Assembly: GCA_963780895.1 (NCBI GenBank) | Contig: CAWAEG010000005.1 | Span: forward strand, 310,001 to 374,000 | Reading direction: 5' to 3' | From: DASQFI01 sp963780895 | Lineage (GTDB): Bacteria; Acidobacteriota; Vicinamibacteria; Vicinamibacterales; SCN-69-37 | DNA length: 64,000 nt | Shown here: positions 25,723 through 34,091 of the stretch, piece after piece | Layout: each line of letters opens with the position of its first letter | Numbering within the stretch: the first letter of the stretch is position 1 | The notes under the pieces: generated by a model | The model's input: the letters and a program-made list of their open reading frames with translations, nothing else | What the model was told of the DNA's origin: nothing | Databases searched by the model: none | Position numbers and translations under genes: made by a program

Positions 25723-28700
25723 TCAGTGAAAATCGTGCGACTCGACGGCGGGCCCTGTGTGCTTGAGCCCCTCGACCCGATCTGCTTTTACTGACACCGC
25801 GCCGTCCTGATTCTGCAGTGTCCCCTCCACCAAGAGATATGGCTCGTCGACAATCACGCGCTTGTAGATCGCGAATACGTCGGGATTGACGATGATGTTG
25901 GCGATGCCGGTCTCATCTTCGAGTGACAGAAAGACAAAACCCTTCGCCGTTCCCGGCCGCTGACGCGTGATCACCGCACCAGCGACACGAACGCGCCGGC
26001 CGGGCCGTCCGCGCGGCAGATCCGACGCGCGCTGGACACCGCGCGTGGCGAGCGACGGACGCGCGAGCGCCATCGGATGCGGACCAATCGTGAGTCCCGT
26101 GCCGTCGTAATCGGCGCGGACACGATCGAGGAGGGACATCGAAGGCAAAGGGGACGGGTCTCCACCTGTGGAAAACTCCGATGACTTTGTCGATGAATGC
26201 GTGTGCATCGGGTCATCGGAGTTTCCCACAGGTGGAGACCCGTCCCCTTCCCCATCCAGCAGCGGCCCGGCCGGACGTCCCGCCCGCTCCGCCTGCCACA
26301 GCGCCGACCGCCGATCGCCGCCGAACGAGGCGAGGGCGCCGATCTCGGCAAGCGTCCGGGCTTCTTCCTGGCGAAGTGCGGTCCGGTGCACGAGGTCGTC
26401 GATGGAGGAGAAGCGTGCAAGGCCAAAGGCCGAGGGCCGAAGGCCGAAGGCCGAACGCTCGTCCGAAGTGTCGAAGTTCGACGTTCGACGTTCGAAGTTT
26501 CGCCTCAGCGATCCGTCTCCCAGCGTCTTCCCTCAACCCTCTCACATACATCAGACCCAACCGGACGCTCCCGTCGTCCTCGACGCGGCAGGTCCAGTCG
26601 GAGACCTGCACGTCGATCGGCGAGAAGCGCACGCCGTGGCGCTGCGCGTCCTTGACGAGCGTCGCGGGGTGGTAAAAGCCCATCGGCTGGTTGTTGAGGA
26701 GCGCGGTGTAGAACGCCGACGGGAAGTGCGCCTTGAGATACGCGCTCGCGTAGACGATGAGCGCGAAGCTCGCGGCGTGTGATTCGGGGAAGCCGTAGAG
26801 CGCGAAGGACGTGATCGATTGGACGATCTGATCCGCCGCGGCGCCGGTGATGCCGTTCGCTTCCATCCCGGCACGGAGACGCGTTTCGATCTGCTGCATA
26901 CGCTTGACCGAGCGCTTGAACCCCATCGCACGCCGCAGCTCCTCGGCTTCCCCGCCGCTGAATCCGGCGACGACCATCGCCATGCGCAACAACTGCTCCT
27001 GGAACAGCGGCACGCCGAGCGTCCGCTTCAGCACCGGCTCGAGCAGCGGATGCGCGTAGGTGACCGGCTCGTCGCCGCGCCGACGGGCCAGGTACGGATG
27101 CACCATGTTGCCGACGATCGGCCCCGGCCGGATGATCGCGACCTCGACGACGAGATCGTAGAAGTGCTGCGGCTTGAGCCGCGGCAGCGTCGCCATCTGC
27201 GCGCGCGACTCGACTTGAAAGACGCCGATCGTGTCGGCCTGCTGCAGCATGCGATAGACGAGCGGGTCATCAGGCGGCAGATGCGCGAGATCGAGTTTGG
27301 GCCGAAGGGCAGGCCCAAGGCCCCCGCCTTCGCTCTGACGAGCTTCGGCGGGCAAGCGTCCAGGCCCAAGAAGATCGCTTGTCTCGGTTCGACTAATGTC
27401 GGATGTCGACCGGTCAGCGTCCGTAGTTTGAGGTTCGAAGTTCGAAGTTCGAAATTGCTCTTCCCTTGGGCCTAGGGCCTTGGGCCTTGGGCCTTCACTG
27501 TCATTGACAATCACCAGCGCCTCTTCCAGCACCGCCATCATCCCGAGCCCCAGCAGATCGACCTTCACGATCCCGAGATCCGCGCAGTCGTCCTTGTCCC
27601 ACTGCACGACGACGCGCCCGGGCATCGCCGCGTTCTCGAGTGGGACCACTTCGTCCAGCCGGCCCTGGCAGACAACCATGCCGCCCGAGTGCTGGCCGAG
27701 ATGGCGCGGCAGGTCCTGCATCTGGCACCAGAGCTTCGCGAAGCACCGATAGCGCTCGTTGTCGGGATCGATGCCGGTCTCGCGCATGTTCCGTGCGAGC
27801 GTCTCTTCGGGATCGACGAACTCGAACTGGCTCATCATGCGCGCCAGGGCGTCGATCTCCTTCTCCGCGAGGCCCAACACCTTGCCGACTTCGCGCGCGG
27901 CGCTCCGGCCGCGATACGTGATCACGTTGGCCGTCATGGCCGCGCCGAGCTTGCCGTAGCGCTCGTAGACGTACTGGATCACGCGCTCGCGGCGGTCACC
28001 GCTCGGCAGATCGAGATCGATGTCCGGCCATTCGCCGCGTTCCTCCGAGAGAAAGCGCTCGAAGAGCAGCTCCATGCCGACCGGATCGACCGCGGTGATC
28101 CCGAGCGCGTAGCAGACGGCGCTGTTGGCCGCCGACCCGCGGCCCTGCACGAGAATCCCCTGCTGCCGGCAGAAATTGACGATGTCCCAGACGATGAGGA
28201 AGTAGCCGGCCAGATCGAGCCGCTCGATCAGATCGAGCTCGCGCGCGATCTGCGCGCGGGCGCGATCGTGATACGGCCGGTAGCGATCGCGCGCGCCGAC
28301 CTGCGCCAGGCGGCGCAGAAACGACGACTGCGACTCGCCCGCCGGCACCGGATATTCCGGAAAGCGGTAGCCGAGATTGGCGAGCGTGAACTCGAGCCGC
28401 TCCGCCAGCGCTTCGGTCCCCGCGAGCGCCTGCGGCACATCTGAAAACAGCCGCGCCATCGTTTCCGGCGGTTTGAGATACCGCTCGGCGTTCACCGACA
28501 GCCGCCGCCCCGCCGAGGCGAGCGTCGTCTTGTGCCGCAGGCAGGTGAAGACATCGTAGAGCGGCCGGTAGTCAGGCGTCGCGAACCGCACGCCGCCCGA
28601 CGCCATGACCGGCACGCGAAACGCCGCGGCGAGATCGAGGAGCGACTGCAAATCCGACTGCTCGTCGCGGCGGAAGTGACGCTGCACTTCGATCCAGACC

Positions 28701-29296
28701 TGCTGCCGGCCGAAGATGCCGACGATCCGATCCACGAGTCCCCCGACGCCATGCCGCCCGGCGTGCAGGACCTGCCGGCCGGCGAGCGCGATGAGCCCCG
28801 CGGTCTGGCCGGCGAAATCCTCGAGCGTCATCGCCGACTCGCCCTTGGGCGCGCGCAGCTTCGCGCGCGTGATCACGCGGCAGAGATTCCGGTAGCCCTC
28901 GGCGCTGGCGACGAGGACAGGGAGGGTCCAGGGAGCAGGCCGAAGGCCAGAGGGCGAAGGCCGAAGTGCAGGCCCAAGGCCCAAGGCCCCAGGCCCAAGT
29001 TTGGATCGGCCGCCCGGCGCGTCGATAGTTTGAGGACGTGCTTGCCTCGCCGAAGCCTCGGCGAAGGCGGGGCCTGATAACGGCGCGCCGATCGTCAGCT
29101 CCGCGCCGACGATCGCCTTTATTCCGGCGGCCTTCGCGGCGCGATAGAACTGCGGCGCGCCGTAGACGCCGTCACGATCGAGCAGCGCCAGCGCGGGATA
29201 GCCAAGCTCTGCGGCGCGGTCGATGAGCGTGCCGGGCAGAGAGGCGCCATCCAGAAATGAAAATGCTGACGACGTATGCAGCTCGATATACGGCAC
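25723..29296 (-). CDS. dnaE2: Error-prone DNA polymerase III alpha subunit, repeat-invaded, with one frameshift
   Basis: The replicative arm of the SOS mutasome. It begins MPYIELHTSSAFSFLDGAS with the PHP domain, has the catalytic acidic motif (EWPDIDLDLPSGDRRERVIQYVYERYG), and the LYGFPESHAASFALIVYASAYLK segment. It ends in an OB-fold region (RVRVAGAVITRQRPGTAKGFVFLSLEDETG) typical of DnaE2. Four repeat-derived inserts interrupt it: near residues 72-121, 599-669, 928-957, and a 34-codon REP hairpin near the C-terminus. Three keep the frame; the third (26425-26512) adds 82 bases, so the last domain (ARFSSIDDLVHRTALRQEE onward) is in another frame. Without inserts the core is about 1010 residues, close to normal. 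Part of the imuA-imuB-dnaE2 cassette. Confidence 0.88.
26148..26249. repeat. REP-like hairpin, GGGGACGGGT family, copy 2, in frame inside dnaE2
   Basis: A 102-base near-perfect palindrome beginning AAGGGGACGGGTCTCCACC and ending in the inverse, with GTGGAAAACTCCGATGAC inner arms. Its length is a multiple of three and it has no stop in the dnaE2 frame. Confidence 0.85.
26425..26512. repeat. Word-array repeat inside dnaE2 (GGCCGAAGGCC and TTCGAAGTTCGACG words)
   Basis: Two words adjoin: GGCCGAAGGCCGAAGGCCG and GTTCGACGTTCGAAG. The insert of about 82 bases lies between the codons for GRRIAEA and ARFSSID and breaks the dnaE2 reading frame by one base. Confidence 0.8.
27295..27500. repeat. Word-array repeat with REP-like palindrome, in frame inside dnaE2
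   Basis: The left arm has GGGCCGAAGGGCAGGCCC words, the right arm the inverse (GGGCCTTGGGCCTTGGGCC). A CCCGCCTTCGCTCTGACGAG-type palindrome lies at 27322-27355 and GAAGTTCGAAGTTCG words in the centre. It adds about 68 residues to DnaE2, including LPAEARQSEGGG. Confidence 0.85.
28925..29076. repeat. Word-array repeat with REP-like palindrome, in frame inside dnaE2 PHP region
   Basis: GGCCGAAGGCC and GGCCCAAGGCCCAAGGCCCC words lead into a CTTGCCTCGCCGAAGCCTCG / GCGAAGGCGG palindrome at 29040-29072. It encodes roughly 50 extra residues between VGAELTIG and LPVLVASAEGYRNL. Confidence 0.85.
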
Positions 29297-29305
29297 GAAT
29301 ACTTA

Positions 29306-29400
29306 CCGAGGGGCTTCGCCCCTCGGACTCCCCTGCTCGCTCACTCGCGGGGGCCCCGCTGCCCCGCTCCGTTCGCGAGGGGCGCGCCAGATGGCGCGCC
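29306..29400. repeat. Palindromic repeat between imuB and dnaE2
   Basis: CCGAGGGGCTTCGCCCCTCGG (a perfect hairpin at 29306-29326) is followed by CTCGCTCACTCGCGGGGG words and a GGCGCGCC-AGAT-GGCGCGCC palindrome at 29381-29400. It fills the gap between imuB stop and dnaE2 start and leaves no Shine-Dalgarno for dnaE2. Confidence 0.75.
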
Positions 29401-29414
29401 ACACTTCCACGCGA

Positions 29415-31027
29415 TCAATCCATCTCTCCGTCAATCTCCCATCGTCCCGTGACCCGATCCCTCACGAGCCGGTAACACCCGCCCGACACGAGCTCGACGT
29501 CCCACTCGTCGCGATCCCATGTCCTGCTCGATCGCCGGCGCCCACCAGCCAGCCTGACGTCCGCCAGGGACCGGCGACGTTGACGACGTCACCACCCGGA
29601 ATGCCACGAGCGGTGGACCTCACCGTCGCGGGCCGGCCCCGTTCGACTTCAACGGTGACCGCGAGTGGTAATCGGTAGCGGCGAAGACAAGGCACAAAAG
29701 CAGTTCCCTGAGCCTGGGTCGCTCCGTCTGCGGGCTTCGGCCTTCGGCCATTGGCCTTCGGCCTTCCGCCTCCCGCCAGGAACGCCGCCATCGTCGATTG
29801 CCGCTCGTCATGGGTATCGACGAGCGCGGGTGCGCCGACGCGCGTGTCGCCCATGAGCGCGCAGAGACGCGATGTGAGCGTCGCCAGGTCGTCGGGCGAC
29901 GGCCGCGCGCGAGTGAGCAGCGTGCCCTGGACGATCAGCCCCGGCGCCACGTCGAGCTCGAGCGTGACGACGTCGATGGCGGCCGGCGGCGGATGCGACT
30001 CGAGATCGAGCAGCACCAGCGTTCGAAGCGTGCGCGGATCGCGGATGGGCGACGGCAGGTGCAACGTCCTCACATGTTCGGTTCGTGTCACCAGCCGAAG
30101 CCGGGTCGTGACGGCCACCGCGCCGCGATCGGCACGCTCGAGCACCGATCCGAGCGAATCGCATTGCCGGCGCGAGAACGAACGACAGCGGTTCGAGACC
30201 GTCGATTGGCCATTCGAGCTCGAGGCGGCTGACGAACGGCCGCGGCTCCTCCATGGGGACGAGCGGCGACGCGTCTTCGCCCATCGCGGCCTGGTGCAAC
30301 CGCACGCCGAGCGGACCGAGCCGCGCATGCAGATCGGCTCGACGAAGCCGCGCGAGATCGCCCAGCGTCCGGAGGCCCCAACGCTCGAAGATGGCGAGGG
30401 CGTCTTGAAGATCAGGCCGAAGGCCGAAGGCCAATGGCCGAAGGGACGAACGCATTGGGGCATCGTCGGCAGCCGGGCCTGGTGCGATCCGGTAATTGCG
30501 CGCCCGCGCGACTCGCGAAGCACTAGCGGATGACTGAGGCCTCGTCGTCGATGTCTGCCCTTCAGTCCTCCCTTGGGCCTTGGGCCTTGGGCCTGCTTGC
30601 CCGCCGAAGCTCGCAGGAGCGAAGGCGGGGGCCTGCCCTTCGGCCTTCGGCCTTTGGCCTTCGGCCTGCTCTGTCAGCGCCCCCAACCACCCCAGCGGCA
30701 GCGGCGCGAGTACCGCGGCATCTTCGCCTGGCGCGACGATCGTGACGCCGGATCGAGCATGCGCCAGGAGCCAGGCCGTGGTCGTCGTCCCGGCCAGCGC
30801 CACGCGCACCACGATCCCATGCTCGGCCGCGACGCGGCTTACCTCGCGGGCAATCTCGGCCGGCGGACCGATCACCCGCGCGAGCCCGCGCGCGTCGAAT
30901 GCGATGCCGGCGTTCCCGTGCCGGGCACTCCGTATCGTTGGAGCCGCGGCGAACACGCGCGTGCGACCGCTTCGAGCGCGCCGGGCACCATCGGACTCGA
31001 GGGATCGGAAACGAGGCAACAAAACAT
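29415..31027 (-). CDS. imuB: Y-family polymerase-like protein ImuB, repeat-invaded, with three frameshifts
   Basis: Non-catalytic adaptor of the ImuA-ImuB-DnaE2 mutasome. Four pieces in different frames make up the gene: MFCCLVSD ... LQRYGVPGTG from 31027; AGIAFDARGLARVIGPPAE to EPLSFVL (about 30940-30170); ADRGAVAVTTRLRLVTR through LHLPSPIRDPRTLR to GPWRTSG (about 30170-29500); and TWDRDEWDVELVSGGCYRLV to the stop at 29415. Three repeat inserts lie within (30565-30675, 30400-30445, 29735-29785). The pieces are in correct order and well conserved, so either the sequence has indel errors or the gene has recently decayed. The order imuA, imuB, dnaE2 is classical. Confidence 0.75.
29735..29785. 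repeat. Word-array repeat inside imuB (GGCCTTCGGCC words)
   Basis: CTTCGGCCTTCGGCCATTGG and related words encode GGGRPKANGRRPKPADG in the imuB frame. Confidence 0.75.
30400..30445. repeat. Word-array repeat inside imuB (GGCCGAAGGCC words)
   Basis: AGGCCGAAGGCCGAAGGCC words, inverse to those at 30565-30675, encode SLRPLAFGLRPDLQ in the imuB frame. The two arrays could pair as a large hairpin with a loop of about 120 bases. Confidence 0.75.
30565..30675. repeat. Word-array repeat with REP-like palindrome inside imuB
   Basis: TTGGGCCTTGGGCCTTGGGC words flank a palindrome CCCGCCGAAGCTCGCAGGAG with GCGAAGGCGGG (30600-30629), then CGGCCTTCGGCCTTTGGCC words. The palindrome is nearly identical to the inverted copy at 27322-27355. 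Confidence 0.85.
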
Positions 31028-31032
31028 AAAAA

Positions 31033-31105
31033 TCATCGGGTAATTGAGTAATTGGGTATTGATCGTTTCAATTGCTCAATTGCTCAATTACCCGATTACC
31101 CGATC
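31033..31105. repeat. Word-array repeat (GGGTAATTGAG type), inverted halves, at the imuA-imuB junction
   Basis: ATCGGGTAATTGAGTAATTG on the left and CAATTGCTCAATTACCCGAT on the right form a hairpin. It supplies the last dozen codons (GSGNRVIEQLSN) and the TGA stop (31068-31070) of imuA. Confidence 0.8.
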
Positions 31106-31823
31106 CCTTTATTGCCCACCGATGAACCGATAGATCGATTTTGATCGTCCCACCCAGTTTGAAGCCGCTGAAGCGTCGGCTCTGCGGGCTCGTGCCGGTC
31201 CAGCGAGGCGAGGCGTCGAGCTCGAGGCAGGCGCCGCGCGCGCTCCGGCCGACGGCGATCTCGCCGAGCAGCAGGCCAGCCGTCTGCCGTCCTTCGTTCG
31301 CGTGCGCCAGCCGCATCCACGTGGTGAACGGCAGCGCCTGCAGCGCACGCGCCGGGGCGCCGGCCAGGTCGAGCACGGCGACGCCGAAGAGACCGGCACG
31401 GATGATCAGATCGAACGCGCGCACCGCCCGGTGAACCGCCTGCTGCAGGACCGCCGGGCGCGCGAGCTCGACGGTGAGCGTCGCGCCGCGGATCCAGAGC
31501 ACCCGGTTGAGATCGACCCCGGCCGCCGCCGCGCTGACCGGATCGAACCGGTCCCAGGCGTCGACGAGCCCGACGATGTCGCCGCGCGCTGTCGCCGCGG
31601 CCAGCGTCTGGACGAGCACCGAGGTCCGGCCGGTCGCGCGCGCGCCGACAATCTCCGAGATTTCCCCCAGGCGCCATCCGCCGCCCAGCGCGGCATCGAG
31701 TCCCGGCAGGCCCGTGGAGACGCCCGGACGCCCGGCCTGATCGGGCAGGGACCGCGCGAGCGAGGCTCCGTGCTTGCTGGCCAGAAGCAGCGATTCCAGC
31801 CGATTTATGGCGACGGATTTCAT
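31068..31823 (-). CDS. imuA: RecA-like mutasome protein ImuA
   Basis: A 251-residue RecA/SulA-like protein, first gene of the SOS mutagenesis cassette. Recognisable parts are GVSTGLPGLDAALGGGWRLGEISEIVGARATGRTSV in two stretches (a RecA-type P-loop region, here GARATGRTS, without a canonical GK), DRFDPVSAAAAGVDLNRVLWIRG, and the LELDASPRW-like end strand. Its last residues are encoded by a word-array repeat. A TTCG-N7-TTCG direct repeat close to the start codon may be a LexA site. ImuA is thought to control ImuB and DnaE2 access to replication sites. Confidence 0.82.
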   Translation of the reverse strand: MKSVAINRLESLLLASKHGASLARSLPDQAGRPGVSTGLPGLDAALGGGWRLGEISEIVGARATGRTSVLVQTLAAATARGDIVGLVDAWDRFDPVSAAAAGVDLNRVLWIRGATLTVELARPAVLQQAVHRAVRAFDLIIRAGLFGVAVLDLAGAPARALQALPFTTWMRLAHANEGRQTAGLLLGEIAVGRSARGACLELDASPRWTGTSPQSRRFSGFKLGGTIKIDLSVHRWAIKGSGNRVIEQLSN

Positions 31824-31826
31824 ATT

Positions 31827-31841
31827 TTCGCTTTTTATTCG
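31827..31841 (-). promoter_or_regulatory. Candidate LexA-type operator (CGAA-N7-CGAA)
   Basis: On the minus strand GCGAATAAAAAGCGAA precedes the imuA ATG by a few bases: a tetramer direct repeat with 11-bp period. Some LexA proteins bind direct repeats spaced this way (GTTC-N7-GTTC in alphaproteobacteria). Position at an SOS cassette supports the guess; the acidobacterial motif is not known to me. Confidence 0.35.
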
Positions 31842-31893
31842 CCTCCGTCGCCGAGTATAGCCAAGCCCGCGGGCGCGATCAATGGGCAGGCTT

Positions 31894-31899
31894 TAAGAT
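31894..31899 (+). promoter_or_regulatory. -10 box (TAAGAT) eight bases before a TTG start
   Basis: TAAGAT, then CACCCTGC, then TTG at 31908 in frame with the MFS gene. It argues for a leaderless TTG start. Confidence 0.45.
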
Positions 31900-31907
31900 C
31901 ACCCTGC

Positions 31908-33185
31908 TTGTCCACGCAGCCGCCAGTCGGGCTTCCCACCGACCCCGAGGTCCCCCGCGGCTGGCATCTCCGCATGGTGGGCGCGCTCGCCCACCGGAAC
32001 TTCCGCATCGTCTGGTTCGCGGCGCTCGGGTCCACGATCGGCACGTGGATGCAGCAGTACGCGCAGAGCTGGCTGGTGTACCAGCTGACGTCGTCGAATT
32101 TCTATCTCGGGATCGACTCGTTCCTCGGGCAGCTGCCGATTCTGCTGCTGATGCTGATTGGCGGGGTCATCGCCGATCGACACGATCGCCGGCGGCTGCT
32201 CACGACGTCGCAGTACATCCAGGCGGCCTCGGCGTTCGCGCTCGCGGTGCTCGTCTTCACCGACACGGTCACCGTCTGGTACATCTTCCTGCTCTCGTTC
32301 ATCTCGGGCTGCGGCCAGGCATTCGGCGGTCCGGCATATCAGTCGCTCTTTCCGTCGCTCGTGCCGAGGCGCGACCTGCCGAGCGCGATCGGCTTGAACT
32401 CGACGCAGTTCAACCTCTCGCGCGCGCTCGGACCGGCGGCCGGCGGCGCCGTGCTCGCGACGATCGGGATGGCGTGGTGCTTCGTCCTCAACGGCCTTTC
32501 CTTCTTCATCGTCATCATCGCGCTCGTCTTGCTGCACCTGCCGAAGCACATGCCGGCGAAGACGCGGCAGTCGATTCGCAACGATCTGAAGACGGGTCTG
32601 CGGTACGTCCGGGATCACCGGCTGATGCTGACGCTCACGGTCCTCGGCTTCGTGGCGACGTTCCTCGCGATGCCGCTCATCACGCTGATGCCGAGCTTCG
32701 CGACGGACGTGCTCGGCGGCGTGGGCACTCCCGAGACGCGGCTCTCGATGCTCATGGCGTTCCAGGGATTCGGCGCGATCGCCGGCGCGCTAATCGTCGG
32801 CTCGCTCGGCCAGTTCAAGCGCATGGGCGCGGCGTTTCTCGGTGTGCAGATCGTGCTCGGACTTCTGCTCGCCTCGTTCGCGCTCTCGCGCACGTTCGAG
32901 CTCAGCCTGCTGCTCCTCTTCGTCTGCGGCATGTTCTACATGGCCGTCTTTTCCATCAGCTTTTCGCTGGTCCAGCTCACCGTCCCCGATGAGCTGCGCG
33001 GCCGCGTCATCAGCATCTACATGGTCGCGCTGCGATCGGGCGGCCCGATCGGCGCGCTCGTCGCGGGTGCGCTCGCCGACGCGTTTTCGGCGCCGACGGT
33101 CATGACGATCAACGGCCTCGCGCTCTCGCTCCTGGCCGTCACACTGTTGTCACTCGGGCGGGGCTCGAGTCTGACGAAGGTGTAA
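31908..33185 (+). CDS. MFS transporter (EntS / MFS_3 type exporter)
   Basis: A 425-residue major facilitator with about twelve helices. The TTG start is suggested by the -10 box eight bases upstream; the next in-frame ATG is 31974. Typical features are HRNFRIVWFAALGSTIGTWMQQYAQSWLVY, the loop GGVIADRHDRRRLL (motif A), GPAAGGAVLATIG and the second-half VPDELRGRVISIYMVALRSGGPIG. The subgroup exports siderophores or drugs; the substrate here is unknown. It is divergent from imuA, 84 bases apart. Confidence 0.88.
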   Translation: MSTQPPVGLPTDPEVPRGWHLRMVGALAHRNFRIVWFAALGSTIGTWMQQYAQSWLVYQLTSSNFYLGIDSFLGQLPILLLMLIGGVIADRHDRRRLLTTSQYIQAASAFALAVLVFTDTVTVWYIFLLSFISGCGQAFGGPAYQSLFPSLVPRRDLPSAIGLNSTQFNLSRALGPAAGGAVLATIGMAWCFVLNGLSFFIVIIALVLLHLPKHMPAKTRQSIRNDLKTGLRYVRDHRLMLTLTVLGFVATFLAMPLITLMPSFATDVLGGVGTPETRLSMLMAFQGFGAIAGALIVGSLGQFKRMGAAFLGVQIVLGLLLASFALSRTFELSLLLLFVCGMFYMAVFSISFSLVQLTVPDELRGRVISIYMVALRSGGPIGALVAGALADAFSAPTVMTINGLALSLLAVTLLSLGRGSSLTKV

Positions 33186-33202
33186 CACCTGGCCTGAAAA
33201 GC

Positions 33203-33329
33203 TCATGTCGGTACGACGGGTACGGCGGGTCCGTGGAACGATCTGGCGCTGGTCTTCTTCTTTGTTAGTCAAGATGACACGCGTCAGTTCATTCCTTGGA
33301 CCTGCCGTACCTGTCGTACCGACGTGAGC
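33203..33329. repeat. Word-array inverted repeat (GGTACGACGGGTACGGCGGGT)
   Basis: The left arm begins CTCATGTCGGTACGACGGGT and the right arm is its imperfect inverse (ending CGTACCGACGTGAG), about 30 bases each, around a loop of about 65 bases. Within each arm the word GGTACGRCGG is tandemly repeated. It lies between the MFS gene and the PhoB promoter and could act as a terminator. Confidence 0.8.
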
Positions 33330-33383
33330 CTTCAGGCCCGGTTTTTGGAGCGCCCTGCCGCCATCCCGACGAGCGCTTTTCAG

Positions 33384-33389
33384 TAAGAT
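33384..33389 (+). promoter_or_regulatory. -10 box (TAAGAT) six bases before a GTG start
   Basis: TAAGAT, then GCTCCC, then GTG at 33396. No Shine-Dalgarno is present. Confidence 0.45.
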
Positions 33390-33395
33390 GCTCCC

Positions 33396-34091
33396 GTGCC
33401 CCGTGTTCTCGTCGTCGAAGACAGCCAGGACATCGCCGATCTCATTCGCCGGTATTTCGAGCGTGCCGGTCATACCGTCGAGCACCTGTCGACCGGCCAC
33501 GACGTCGTGGCCCATGCGCGGCGCATGCAGGCCGATCTCGTCGTGCTCGACGTGATGTTGCCGGGCATGGACGGCATGCTGGTCTGTCAGGCGCTTCGGG
33601 GCGACGCGGCCACTGCCGCCATTCCGATCATCATGCTCACCGCGCGCGGCGAGGAGGCCGACCGCGTGCGCGGCCTGGAGCTGGGCGCCGACGACTACGT
33701 GACCAAGCCGTTCAGTCCGAAGGAGCTCGTCGCGCGGGTGGCCGCGCTGCTGCGGCGGACGCAGCGGCCGGCCGGCGCGTCGAAGACGCTGCGGTACGGT
33801 CCCCTCAGCATCGACCTCGATCGCCATCAGGTCCTGCTCGAGGATCGCGAGGTTCGCCTCACGGCGAAGGAATTCCTGCTGCTGCAGTACTTCCTCGAAC
33901 ACTCGGGCCGTGTGCTGTCACGCGATCTCCTGCTCACGGATGTCTGGGGCTACCAGTACACGGGCGGCACGCGGACGGTGGACGTCCACGTGCGCCGGCT
34001 GCGGGAGAAGATCCCGCTCTTTACGACGGCGCTCACGACCGTCAAGCAGTTCGGGTACAAGCTCGAGGACGCGCCGCGGCCTTCTCCGTGA
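33396..34091 (+). CDS. phoB: PhoB-type response regulator
   Basis: A 231-residue OmpR-class regulator. The receiver domain has the acidic pocket (VVEDSQD), phospho-acceptor D52 (VVLDVMLPGMDG), conserved Thr in MLTARGEEADR and K104 (DDYVTKPFSPKEL). The winged-helix domain is LTAKEFLLLQYFLEHSGRVLSR with TVDVHVRRLREKI. Its stop overlaps the GTG of the kinase gene, forming a classical PhoBR operon. The assignment to phosphate control rests on sequence type and on Pit, PhoU and ppx nearby; other PhoP-like roles are possible. Confidence 0.85.
   Translation: MPRVLVVEDSQDIADLIRRYFERAGHTVEHLSTGHDVVAHARRMQADLVVLDVMLPGMDGMLVCQALRGDAATAAIPIIMLTARGEEADRVRGLELGADDYVTKPFSPKELVARVAALLRRTQRPAGASKTLRYGPLSIDLDRHQVLLEDREVRLTAKEFLLLQYFLEHSGRVLSRDLLLTDVWGYQYTGGTRTVDVHVRRLREKIPLFTTALTTVKQFGYKLEDAPRPSP

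Noticed and set aside
26213..26430. The minus-strand tail after the dnaE2 frame break (Arg/Pro-rich)
   Set aside because: Out-of-frame reading of the true DnaE2 C-terminal domain, which is intact in the adjacent frame.
31068..31823. ImuA as a RecA paralogue with normal ATPase
   Set aside because: The P-loop lacks the Gly-Lys-Thr; position before imuB and dnaE2 identifies it as ImuA.
33203..33329. The GGTACGACGG inverted repeat as an insertion-sequence end pair
   Set aside because: The loop is only about 65 bases with no open frame, and the arms are internally repetitive, unlike IS ends.
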